This document shows positions 1 to 10,763 of a stretch of 64,000 nt of DNA, one piece after another. The DNA is taken from the NCBI GenBank assembly GCA_030386875.1, contig CM059562.1, forward strand, positions 60,696,201-60,760,200, read 5' to 3'. The notes beneath the pieces are model-generated. The model did not search any database, was not told where the DNA came from, and worked only from the letters and a program-made list of their open reading frames with translations. Made by a program: the position numbers and the translations under genes. This stretch comes from Morinoia aosen. Its lineage: Eukaryota; Arthropoda; Malacostraca; Amphipoda; Talitridae. Numbering within the stretch: the stretch's first letter is position 1; every line of letters starts with the position of its first letter.

Positions 1-557
1 CGTCTCAACAGAAAGGCCCTCCAAGTATAATAGCTACGCAAAGGCCCCAGCGCCGCCAATTTGCATACGCACTCCAGGAGAGCAGGGCTGTGCGCATGCC
101 ACTCACGCCCAGCTCCGTCTCCGCTGCTTCCTGGCTGCTCCAGCGCCTCACGCACCATAAAATGCAGGAGAACTCCATCAGCAGGAACAAAACGAAAGCT
201 TACCGTTAGTTTTCAATGACTTTCCATACAACTAGAAACGCAATGATCAAAATGCTTTAATATTATAGCGCCAGCTTACACTTTGTTGGATGTCAGCAGC
301 GCTTGACTTTTGCACATATAATGTGATATAATAACTATTATTTTCACCACATACTTCCTAGTATAAACATCGCATTATGGGAAAATAAGACAATACTTCT
401 ACGCAGCAGAAAAGGATTTTTTCAACGCCATTCCATCACTTTCCATAGTCGATTTTAGAATGATAACTTGAAGATCGTGCTATCAACACAGAATGTTGAA
501 CAGACCAAGTCTGTACCGTATCTGATATGATGACAACATGTATTAAGAAGGAGATGA
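1..557. other. Unassigned; GC-rich first 185 bp
   Basis: The first ~185 bases are clearly richer in G and C than what follows and hold a 61-codon minus-strand frame with no recognisable domain. A CTTAC on the plus strand near 201 would read as GTAAG, a possible splice donor, on the minus strand. That alone does not support an exon. The rest is AT-rich and holds nothing I recognise. Confidence 0.3.
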
Positions 558-912
558 GATTAGATTAGATGTTAGTTTAGCTGCCTTAACCGCAACAAAG
601 ATGTTCCAAGAGAGGAAGGAAAATGACACGGTTAAGGATGGAGTTAAAGGGAACGCGGAATCTATACACAAGGAGCATAGATGCAGTAGGTTGAGAAAGA
701 AGTTCAGGAAACAAGACAAAAGTTGAAAAAGAAGAAAGTAGGAGTTAAAAACAAGAGAGCAGCGGACCGAAAAAAAAGGTCGATGTATTACGTAACCAAA
801 AACTTTCATTTCAACAAAAAGAAAGCCTACCTTTCTCTCACCCCGGAACCTCACATGTACTCCCTGGGGGCGCTAATTTAAATAGATACAAAGGTTGTAT
901 CCCCCTGAGGGG
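558..912 (-). repeat. Family A retroposon, copy A1
   Basis: This ~355-bp copy is one of eight related sequences in the window. Read on the minus strand it starts with a short hairpin (CCCCTCAGGGGG), then a second hairpin with GATACAA and TTGTATC arms, then a TC-rich middle, and ends in a TAATC-type simple tail near 558. The flanks (TTAAGAAGGAGATG before, TTGAAAAGGGGAG after) look like a diverged target-site duplication. A minus-strand frame of 103 codons runs through it; because other copies do not keep a matching frame, I treat it as non-coding. Confidence 0.8.
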
Positions 913-1599
913 TTGAAAAGGGGAGTTCAAACACTAGGTTACCAAACGGACTAGCACATCAAGCCAAGAAATCCACACAATATACAATATATCGTTGCGC
1001 ACACGGCCGATTAAAAGTAATTTGAAAATCAGTTACCACCATTTGCACCGCTTTTGAAAGTTAATGAGGAAATTGAACAGCTTGGAAAACGATTTGGTTT
1101 GATGAATTAGGCTCTCGAGTTGAGGCAGCCCAGGAAGTCATCGAGAGCGGCACGTGTGCTGCAGGCGAGGTGCTGCTGCAGTGCGTGGAGGGGACAGTGA
1201 AGTAGCGTTCTCTTGCACCCTCATCGCTACTCGTGCGTCATATCAGGGCTTACTGACCAACACGTGCAGGTGGCCAGAGAACGGCTGTACTCGGTTTTTC
1301 TCAATAGAATGCGATGAATAAAATTGATAGGGAATTTTTACAAGGTAATTTCACAATTGGGAAGTTCACCATAAAAAAGAGTTCGGAAAAAATGACGTAC
1401 GTTGTCAACGAATTAAATGCTCATTATCGCACGTACACTTGTGCATTAATCATAGCGGAAATCGGAAAATATATCTCACTTACGGTATTGAAGGAGGATT
1501 TGAGGTGGCGCACATCCTTAAAAAAATGCGAGTTTTTAAAGATTTTTCAAGAATTAAACAAATTTTATTCTTGAGTGTGGTATGCGTGGATGGCCGGGG
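913..1599. other. Unassigned AT-rich stretch with a GC-rich patch
   Basis: A GC-richer patch lies at about 1125-1215 and has no recognisable coding content. The remainder is plain AT-rich sequence. Confidence 0.3.
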
Positions 1600-1912
1600 A
1601 TGTGAGAGAATGGCTTTTGAAGGTGCACAAGGTGCATAGAAAAAGAAAGCTAAGAAAGAAGATCATGAAACATGAAAAAAGTTGAAGAAGAAAGTCAGAG
1701 GTGCAGAAAAATAGCACAGCAGTGAACCGAAAAAACATGTTCTGTAACAAAAAAAAATATTCTAATTCAACAAAAACAAGGCCTACCTACATTAACTTTA
1801 GCTTAGGACCTTACATAATCCCCCTGGGAGAACACAAAACCTTTCAAAACAAAAGGCTAACCTTACCTTTAGCTCGGGACCTTGCATGTTTCCCTTGGGA
1901 GCGCAAGAGAAA
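1600..1912 (-). repeat. Family A retroposon, diverged copy A2
   Basis: The sequence matches family A through the segments reading AAGAAAG.AGATCATGAAACA, GTTGAAGAAGAAAGT and AGCAGTGAACCGAAAAA. It lacks the terminal hairpins. The part nearest the retroposon's 5' end occurs twice, at about 1776-1830 and 1843-1910 (each ending in CCTTGGGAG or CCCTGGGAG), so this copy has either an internal duplication or a second fragment joined to it. Confidence 0.7.
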
Positions 1913-2403
1913 TGCGCTTTACCCTCAAATTGTTACTAGCTTTTGGTTTGAGTACTGCAGGCTAATGTATAGCGTTAAAAACATAGCATATTTTCTGTAC
2001 TCGTGTTTGTCTTCACTCTCTTATTTTCAAACCGACAATATACTCGGCATATTCGATCAACAACTCGGCGACTAGATGAAGAACACCAACTAGTAAAATC
2101 ATTCCAGTGACTTGTTTTTTTTCCTCAAAATAGTAGTTTGTCAGGCTAAGAACGTAGTGTATTTTTTACCGTGAACCTATAGGGCAAGTAATGTGCTGTT
2201 CAATAGAATCATAAGAAAATCTAGTGTTTGACATGTTTTCATCCGTAAAATAGTCTCCTAAGGGTAGTAATTTACAAGCTGTTCACACGTTATGGAGAAA
2301 ATTACTATAATAATATGCACAAATCAACACACAGTAAGCGTCAAACATAAAGAAGTTATAGTAGAAGCATAAAACCTGTATTATGGTATTATGAACATGT
2401 TGG
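1913..2403. other. Unassigned AT-rich stretch
   Basis: I see no gene, RNA or repeat match here beyond low-complexity AT-rich DNA. Confidence 0.3.
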
Positions 2404-3306
2404 GATTGGATTGATTAAATTATAAGGTAGCTTAAACTTTTCTTACCTCAACAAAGATGTTCTCAAGACAGGAAGGAGGAATGTACCATTTAGTATGGAA
2501 ATAATGGATCACTTAAGGAATTGTATTCGCACAAAGCGTCTTCCATACCTTACGCAGAGAAGCAGACAGATTGAACGAAGTTTATGGAACAAGTTATGAG
2601 TGGAAGAAAATGTAGAAGGGGCTGAAGAAATCTACAAAAATGAACCGATAAAAAGTGGTCGACAGTAAAAGAAAAAATCCATTTTGTTTCGACAAATGAA
2701 ATGCAAACCATTATTACAGGGCCTGACATATTGGCCTCACAGAGCCCAATATCATTACAGAGCCATATCATCACAGGGCCATATCATCACAGGGTCATAT
2801 CATCACAGGGTCATATCATTACAGAGCCATATCATCACAGAGCCATATCATCACAGGGCCATATCATCACATGGCCATATCATCACAGGGCCATATCATC
2901 ACAGGGCCAATATCACAGGGCCAATATCACCGGGCCATACCATCACAGGGCCATACCATCACAGGGCCATATCATCACAGGGCCAATATCACAGGGCCAA
3001 TATCACAGGGCCATACCATCACAGGGCCAATATCACAGGGCCAATATCACAGGGCCATATCATCACAGGGCCATATCATCACAGGGCCATATCATCACTG
3101 GGCCAATATCACAGGGCCAATATCACAGAGCCATATCATCACAGGGCCAACATCACAGAACCATATCATCACAGGGCAACATCACAGGGCCATATCATCA
3201 CAGGGCAACATCACAGGGCCATACCACCACAGGGAATCACATATGGAAGGCAAACCATCATTTCGGGGCCCCACATCTGCTCCCTTGAAGCGCTAACTCC
3301 ACTGCT
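2404..3306 (-). repeat. Family A retroposon copy A3, split by an internal minisatellite
   Basis: The tail side (2404-2700) matches family A: a GATTGGATTGATTAAATTATA tail region, the CAACAAAGATGTTC block, ACCATTTAGTATGGA and GAACCGATAAAAA. The hairpin side resumes after the tandem array at about 3243-3306, with GGCAAACCATCA, GGGGCCCCACATC and TCCCTTGAAGCGCTAACTCC aligning with the GGGCCC, CACAT and TCCCCCTGGGAGCGC segments of other copies. The array at 2715-3240 therefore lies inside this copy. The terminal CCCCTGAGGGG hairpin is missing or diverged. Confidence 0.7.
2715..3240. repeat. Minisatellite, 14- and 16-bp units, inside A3
   Basis: About 35 tandem units of two alternating lengths, CCATATCATCACAGGG (16 bp) and CCAATATCACAGGG (14 bp), with minor variants. 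Three overlapping forward frames stay open across it and give repetitive peptides rich in HHRAISSQG. This is what a stop-free tandem repeat gives and is not evidence for a protein. Confidence 0.92.
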
Positions 3307-4424
3307 GCAATATTTGAGTCCTCCAGAGAGGACCCCTAACCTTGTAGTGCAGCAATGAACACTTACTACAGAGAATATAAATCAAAACTTCTACGAAATA
3401 ATTATGAAACTTGGAAAACAAGCAGTAAGCGCTGAAGCCAATATCGATTACTCTACCACACCAGTTTGGACGCTTGTTTATGTTATCCATTACCTGAAAA
3501 CTTAGCGTGATGAAAGTGACAGACAGCGAACGCCAAAAAAACGTGTTTCATGTGGCTGCGAAAGTTCCACCGATTGGGTGTCTGCAATTCTGCAACTGAT
3601 GAGCACATTCGCCTTGGGTCAATCTTATCGCTTTAAAACATATACTAATAACACTAGCTTCATACCCTAATTATCACAAACAATAATTCGTTATGTAACT
3701 GTTCTCATCTTTCCTAAGACAGTCGTTACTAGAGAACTAAAACTTTAATTAGCGGTATTCTCTGTTGGTAAATGATTCTTCTGGTCATCTGTTATTATTT
3801 CAGGTTAATTGACCGACGCTACCAGAACATAAAATAACTAACAGCCGTGAGAGTACCACGGCACTCACGTCTATAATTTGATATTTCTGTACCGTACTAC
3901 ATTGGTGAACTGGGAATCTAATATTATACGGAATGATGACGCCCTACTATCAAGAAACGCACAAATTACATTAGTGTACAATTTTCGCACAAGTAATGGA
4001 ATACCCAGATGTTCTGTGAATCGCATTTACACAAGCGACTAAGGAGCACTCTGCACTAATCAAGGACGTTGATTCCATCGTTAACACGCACTCTGTTCCT
4101 TACTTAGTGTTTACTCTCAAAAATATTTAGTATGCTCATATAAAATAATTTCTCTTAATGTGGTTACTTGATGTTGTATACAAGTCTTTCATTCAGATGT
4201 TGAAATTCATATATGATTTGTAAAGCATACGCTAGATGGTAAAAAAATTTCCCTGTACATGGAATTCGAAAGAAAGCCCCTCGATGTGTTCTCATTTTTA
4301 CATTTTGAAATAAGCCCATAGCTGGGACAAATAACTTCAGGAATTTTCACACGTTGTAATTAAACGGTGATAAAAATATTAAATTGCATATGCGTTCAAT
4401 AATCAAGCTTATACTTCCCATTGT
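3307..4424. other. Unassigned AT-rich stretch
   Basis: No frame, RNA or repeat that I can name was found. The base composition is ordinary for the window. Confidence 0.3.
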
Positions 4425-4806
4425 TATTTCAGTTACATTATATTATAAGAAAGTTTTAGCATCCCTTAACCACGACAAAGATGTTCCAAGAGATGAAGAA
4501 TGAAGGTACTATTTAGTATGGAGTTGAGGGAATGCGGAATCTATGCACCAGGTGCACAGAAACAGTAAGCTAAGAAAGAAGTTCATGAAACAAGAAAAAG
4601 GTGAAGAAGAAAGTCGTAGCTGTTGAAAAACAGGACAGCAGTGAACCGAAAAAAGATGGTCCGTAACAGAACAAAAACCTATTCTATTTCAACAAAAAGG
4701 AAACCTACCTAAACTTTAGCTCGGGCCCTCACATAGTCCCCCTGGGAGCGCTAATTCCCATAGATACAATAGTTGTATCCCACTGAGGGGTATTTCAGCT
4801 ACATTA
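4425..4806 (-). repeat. Family A retroposon copy A4 with target-site duplication
   Basis: The element body is 4441-4790. It is flanked by a 16-bp direct repeat, TATTTCAGTTACATTA at 4425-4440 and TATTTCAGCTACATTA at 4791-4806, one mismatch apart. That is a target-site duplication of the size made by target-primed reverse transcription. The hairpin end (ACTGAGGGG and GATACAATAGTTGTATC) is at the right, so the retroposon reads on the minus strand. Its tail (TATTATAAG) is degenerate. Confidence 0.85.
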
Positions 4807-6028
4807 AAACTGCACAACATTAGAGAAAAACATCCAGTATTAGCTGCATTATGACATACAATACCACAAACAAACCAGAAGCAATGCACGATCAAACTTG
4901 ACATTGGTCATAGGAAAACCATAACTGCATCCCTAAGTCTGATGCTATGCATACTTTAAAAAAGACCCAAGAATAGACAAAATTATTTGCAGACGAACTT
5001 CATGGTTGCACAGAATGTCGCGAGCAGCCAAAATATTCCATGACGCATGCTTTGACCAGAATTACAAATTAAACACAAAGGTGGTCACACATGAATTCTG
5101 TTTACTTGAAATTTTGTGCGATTAGTATCTCTGAATTTTTTATGAAAACTAGATTGGGTAAAAACACTAATAAATCGTAAATTCTAATCTATAATGAACG
5201 GTAAAATTTTAGAATGGTGCAAGATGTACCGAACATTTTTCACAATCAAGTTACTGCCAATACATTACTTTGAACATCACAGAGTATAACAATGTGAATG
5301 GATTAATTTTTTAACAGAAAAAACATCATTGTGAAGAGTTGAAAGCCTTTTAGAATAGTCGTGCGCTGCCAGAGATGCGTCAAATTCCCTGATGCGACGC
5401 AGAGGCGGACCGTAGACTTCACAGCGCGCCAGCACAACCAGACTCGGGACGACCCGCCCGAGGATTCAGGCGCTAGCTGTCCACGCGGCCCACATCGGCA
5501 CGCCGTAAAGTGATTATTTAGGGCAGGCGAGTTCCTGCCACCGTCGGAGAAAGAAAGAGTTTGCGTGCCAGGTGTAGATATTATGAAGTATGGTAAAAGT
5601 AAATATTATAGAGAAATATTACGGAAGTAAAATGGATATTATGAAGTGAAATACCTATTTTAGGGTGAGACGTAGTAAATTTGTTGTGGATAAAGACAAT
5701 AAATATTTTTAGTTTGAGTGCAAAATGTTTTGCTTTATCAGAGAAAACGATACGTGCTGAGAAGAAATTCGTGATAACAATTTTGTGTCAGGATGCAATT
5801 TTTGCTTAGTAAAGACTTGCTTATATCTTTGACTTTTTCCTACTGTGTTCTGTTTCTAAAATTTAGTTCAACTCGGCTAAGACTTCAATGATCATATCGA
5901 AAACGATACAACAAATAAAGAATGCACGTTCCAAGTCGCGCTCTAAGTCTAGCTATTTTTGCCTTCATGAAAAGGATTTTTCTCACTATGAGCGTAAACG
6001 CAAAATAAAAAATGGAGCCTAGAATATT
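4807..6028. other. Unassigned; GC-rich island at ~5355-5560
   Basis: A ~200-bp GC- and CpG-rich patch (about 5355-5560) stands out from AT-rich surroundings. It could be a promoter-type island or an old repeat, but no frame or motif decides this. Just downstream ATATTATGAAGT is repeated at about 5578 and 5637. Confidence 0.3.
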
Positions 6029-6419
6029 TATGAAAATTACTAGATTAGATTAGATTATTAGTTAGTTTAAGCCTCCCTATCCTCAACAAATGAGATCCAA
6101 AGAGAGGAAGGAAGAAGGCACCATTTAGTATGGAGTTAAGGGAACGTGGAATCTATGCAGAAAAGGCATAGAAACAGTAAGATGAGAAAGAAGTTCATGA
6201 AACAAGGTCAAAGTTGAAGAAGAAAGTAGTAGGTGCTGAAAAAAACAGGACAGCAGTGAACCGAAAAAAGATGGTCCGTAACAAAACAAAAACCTATGCT
6301 ATTTTAACAAAAAGAAAGCCTACCTAACCTTTAGCTCGGGCCCACACATTATCCCCCTGGGAGCGCCAATTCCCATAGATACATTAATTGTATCCCCCTG
6401 AGGGGTATGAAAATTACTA
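6029..6419 (-). repeat. Family A retroposon copy A5 with 14-bp target-site duplication
   Basis: The element body is 6043-6405 (363 bp). An exact 14-bp direct repeat, TATGAAAATTACTA, flanks it at 6029-6042 and 6406-6419. The left (3') end is a GATTAGATTAGATT run, a simple TAATC-type tail on the minus strand. The right (5') end is the CCCCCTGAGGGG hairpin. This copy is the best guide to the true ends of family A: a ~360-bp retroposed unit, with a fixed 5' end shared with A1, A4, A6 and A8, so not a random LINE truncation. Confidence 0.9.
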
Positions 6420-9400
6420 ATAAGCGCACAGTCTAATAGCTGAGCCAAAAAAATTCTGGATGAAAGTCAGCAGAATGCAACCTATTTCTGTTAAAAGGGA
6501 GATGGCGAAGTGCACAACTTCATTCAATATTTTCTAGAACTAGTTCAGATCTATTGAAAAAGGCGTACTCAAATGCGAATCAAGACACATTTCGTAAAAG
6601 CACGTAAAAAATAAGACCAAGTCCAAGAGACCAGCAAAACTCTGAGCACGCCACAAGAGAATAATTTTAGGAAATTCGTCCTAAGCATGCCTGCGACTGA
6701 TTCGCTCCACATAAAATAACAAAGTTCTAGCAAACCAATTGCAGTTTCGAAAGCTTGCGAGCAAAAGGTCAGAACGGCAAGCCATCACCATCAATGGCGG
6801 CCAGCGTCCTCGGAATCTCATCAAAACAGAACTGGCAGCGTGCGGCGCCGCAGAAAAAGAAGTCGAACTGCAGGCATGAAGTTTATACCACCCCCAACGC
6901 AACAAAAAAAGTTACAGGCTAATAGGCAGAGCTTCTTGTTGCGCAAAGGCCTAAAGCTATTGAACGACTGTTACGGCTAACACAACCGCGCGAAGTATAA
7001 AGTAGACATTGAAGGCTCCTTATAACACCCAGGTAGCAGGGTACAGTTAACCTTACAGCTTGCCCTGGCAGCCTTCTTTTGGCTGCTCTCCACAATATTT
7101 CTAACCTCCTACGGCAATCTAGAATGGGAACAAGTCATAGTAATAGAATTCTAATAGGTTACGCCGTTAAAAGCTGAGCATGAGCTATGCGAATAAATTA
7201 GAGCACCGAGAAAATTGCAGGGTGCTCATCTCGCACTCGGATCTGCAGATCTCAACCTTTGTTGCTTTCTCGTTCCAGAAAGCCACACCCAACTCAGTAC
7301 GTAGAAATTCAGGTTGTGCCTGACCAAACATACTAAGAAAACGGAAATGGAATTCGAGATTTTCCTGAGTTTCAGCACTGAAAACCCGCTCTCGCACTAT
7401 CAGGCTTTTGTCAATGCAAAAGAGGCAAATTAGTATTGGGATGGTTGATTGAACCGATCTGCTCTGAAGAACTAGCTGAGAGATTCTTACCAACAGTACA
7501 AATGCTATTAGCCATTTTGCTGAAAATGGAGATAAAAAGCGTAAAGTTTTGTGAACGAATGCAAATGTAAGTTTTTAGCGCTGAAGCTCATTTAGTCATG
7601 GAAATATTGATGATTACTTGAAGCACTTTTTTTGCAACTGAGCCGGATATGAAAAATTTAACAGGGATATTTCGCTTCCTGCGGATGAAACTTGGAGAAC
7701 CCTACGATGAATCAATAAAGTTACACAAACACTCGACAGACAAACCTTAGTTGAGAAGAACCTTGCTCATTCAGCCAGACAACTCTCAACAGAGCGCGGC
7801 TCTCAGGGGCGGTCTGTGCGAGATCTCTAATGAGGCGCTCACGGAAACGAAGATTTTCTTCGAAGAATAATTATGTAGGAATAGAGAACAAAGGAACACA
7901 CCCATAATGTGAAGGCTCCATAAATTACAATATTTATTAGAGAAGTTCCAAAGTCGACGTAGGTTATGAGTACCGAAGAAGTGGCTCTGAAACTGGATTG
8001 CAGCGGGTGAACGAGTCCTGGTGCAAATTCATTCACCAGTAGACACGCGAAAAAAAAATTTTAGTATCGTTTTGGCCCGAATATTTTACGAAAACGGTCA
8101 TCTTCTTGACTAACAAGAACAAAGAATTTAAGTGAGGAAATACTCCGTCGTCAGACTCAATATTAACTGTACTAATGGCCATTCTCATTCCCTTCTACGC
8201 GTGATCGTAAAAACAAAATAGCTTAAATGCAAAATTCAATTTGGAGTGTACATGTGTATTATCGTTGCAACGTATACTGCAAATCCCGTGAACGCGTGTT
8301 TTGAACCCCCCTTCACCCTATGTGCCGCCCCCTATGTGCATAAAAGCACCGGTCACTCAGACCGAGGAGATCGGTGCGCGTCGTCCAAACCACTACCACC
8401 TGTCTGCCTCCGCTTGTACCAGCAAACGTCTAACGAGAAGAAGCGTTTTCCCATTCCTCCAAGCAGACTACCCCGTGACCCCACGTTTGGGAGCGATATA
8501 ATGCTTCCATATGAAAACCAAATGCTCAAGAAAATCTCAGATATCGCATGAGACCTGAGATCTAAGGTCTCACAGGTCTCAATATTAAGTTCCTCATGAA
8601 TGAAGAAATGCTCAATGTCGCTGACTTCGAACAATGTATTCACTGCTAGATATTTTCATTGAAAATGGCAACTAAACAACACTAACATAGTCAGTATGGT
8701 AAAAAATTAACTTTAGACAGAGTTGTTTGTAATTGAGGTATGCTCAAGAAACATTACCACTTGAGTGATTTAAAATTTGATCAAAATTTGGGCTATTATA
8801 TATGCACTTGGGCTTCGATCACGAGTAAAAATTAAACCAAATCAGTATAAATCCTAGCGCTTTCCTGCACCGTTTTCACCGATCTGCGCTAGTTTACGAT
8901 CGAAGTCAACAGAAAAGCGTTAGTCAGACCAGTGGGTTCTCTTAAAGTATGACCAATTTTGATTCGTAAAGCCAGGATGATAACTGGAAACTTTATCTCC
9001 TTAAACCACCGAGTGCATCAGACTTTGTTAAACACATTTTATCAGCTAATATCATGGCCTAATAAAGCATTAAACCTCAAAATGCTACTCGAGCGTATGC
9101 AACTCTGATGATCAGTAGGCAAACTCGATAAAAAATTAAACACACGCAAATGGCAGAAATCACGACAGATTTAGATAGTTGTGCTTAACCAAAGTCAGAT
9201 CCATGCACTGAATTCATAGATGATCTAAAATTATTTTTTTAATCATCTCATTTGCTGCCAATGTACAATTCATTGTTGTTTTACATTGCTTTCAAATATA
9301 TTTTTAACCTTTAGAGCAAATTTGTTAATGATTATCTGGACGAAAATACGATGCATGCTATTTAAGCTCCTAAATATTTTTAGCAAAATATTAACACTAG

Positions 9401-10390
9401 GCTTTTATCGCTCTCTACCATTGAAAAAATCTCTTACATAATACATCACTTTGTGTGCACCGAGTCCAAAATATAAACAAATGAATCACTTACTAGAAAG
9501 AAAATGAGGCAGCAAGTGTATAGCCATTGAAAAATTATAGTTCAGATTGAAAACTATTTTATTATAGGAGTATCACGACCTTCCAAGTGTAGCATGAGGG
9601 CAACAAGTGGGATAAATCATAAACTAATTAACTTTCCGCTATCGGCACCTCACAAATAATAATTTTTATACACTGAAGTTTACTTTTTTCATCTAAAAAT
9701 CGGCTTTTGAATTGATATTTTTATTTTGTCCTACTATTTGTTATGTGCAATATTTATTTAGCGACTTAGTCAAGTTCAGAGAAAGACATGAAAGGAGCCC
9801 AATTAGAAGAGATCAATCAAGATTGCTATCTGATTTGCACGATGATTTCACTGCAAAGCCGATCTTGCATCGTCTGTGAGCAGCATTCCGACAAAAAATA
9901 CTCGTGAATAAAAGAATCACAAAAACTGGGTGGAGTTAGATTTCCTCGCAAAGTGTAAAAAAAGTCAATGAATGCGAGACCTAAAATTGAAATTGACATG
10001 AAAGGAGAAAAGGGACGCAAAGAATAATTTACCTGAATTTATTTTATCACATTTTATCGAACGCCAACCGCTTTTTCAGCCTCTCATTTGACATTCCTAT
10101 AGTTAAGATAGTGAGCAAAATATAATAACAGCCCAATGAATTTGAAATAAACTCAGAGCATGTTCAATAATCAATTCAAAATTTCTGAGACTTGTTTCAT
10201 AATTTGTGAGAAAATACCTTCGGGTTTAAAACAAAAATTCAACACTGAACTAATATTTTATCCGTTGGACGACGATAGTTGAGCGCTTGAATAACTATTG
10301 AGGATGTCAAGTTCTTAGGAAGGTTTAATTTCTTAAAATTTTGCCAAAGTGTCAGAAATGCAAGGAACATTTTACCTTTATTTATTTTAG
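6420..10390. other. Unassigned ~4 kb
   Basis: This long AT-rich stretch carries only short chance-length frames. A GC-richer block at about 8280-8480 overlaps frames on both strands with no recognisable product. A small perfect hairpin (TGAGACCT and AGGTCTCA arms) lies at about 8549-8572. No element ends were found. Confidence 0.3.
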
Positions 10391-10763
10391 AAGATTATAT
10401 TAGATTAGATTATATGTTAGTTTAAGCCTCCTTAACCGCTAAAAAAAAAACGTCACGAAGAGAGGAAGGAGGAAAGCACTATTTAGTATGGAGATAAGGG
10501 AACTCGGAATCTATGCAGAAGAGGCATAGAAACAGAAGGTTGAGCAAGAAATTTATGAAACAAGATAAAAGTTGAAGAAGAAAGAAGTAGGTGCTGAAAA
10601 ACAGGACAGCAGTGAATCGAAAAAAGATGGTCCTTAACGTAACGAAAAACATTTTATTTCAACAGAAGTAAGGCCTACCTAACTCTCAGCTCAGGCTCCC
10701 ACACATTTTCCCCCTGGGAGCGCCAATTCCCATAGATAGAATAGTTGTTTCCCCCTCAGGGGG
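10391..10763 (-). repeat. Family A retroposon copy A6
   Basis: A full-length copy: TAATC-type tail at the left, the middle blocks (ACTATTTAGTATGGAGAT, AACAGGACAGCAGTGAATCG) and a terminal hairpin at the right. The terminal hairpin reads CCCCCTCAGGGGG on the plus strand, so its loop is in the opposite orientation to that of A1, A4 and A5. No clear target-site duplication could be seen. Confidence 0.85.

Noticed and set aside
543-854. 103-codon minus-strand frame rich in Phe, Leu and Ser (and similar frames at 14928-15110 and 45531-45785)
   Set aside because: All lie within family A copies. The translations follow the TC-rich middle of the retroposon and are not conserved as proteins among copies.
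2684-3358. Overlapping frames of 224, 195 and 141 codons
   Set aside because: They run through the 14/16-bp minisatellite in all forward phases and encode only periodic peptide.
6043-6062. TTAGATTAGATTAG as telomere-type repeat
   Set aside because: It is the simple tail of family A (TAATC on the opposite strand), with a different period from TTAGG and in a TSD-bounded copy.
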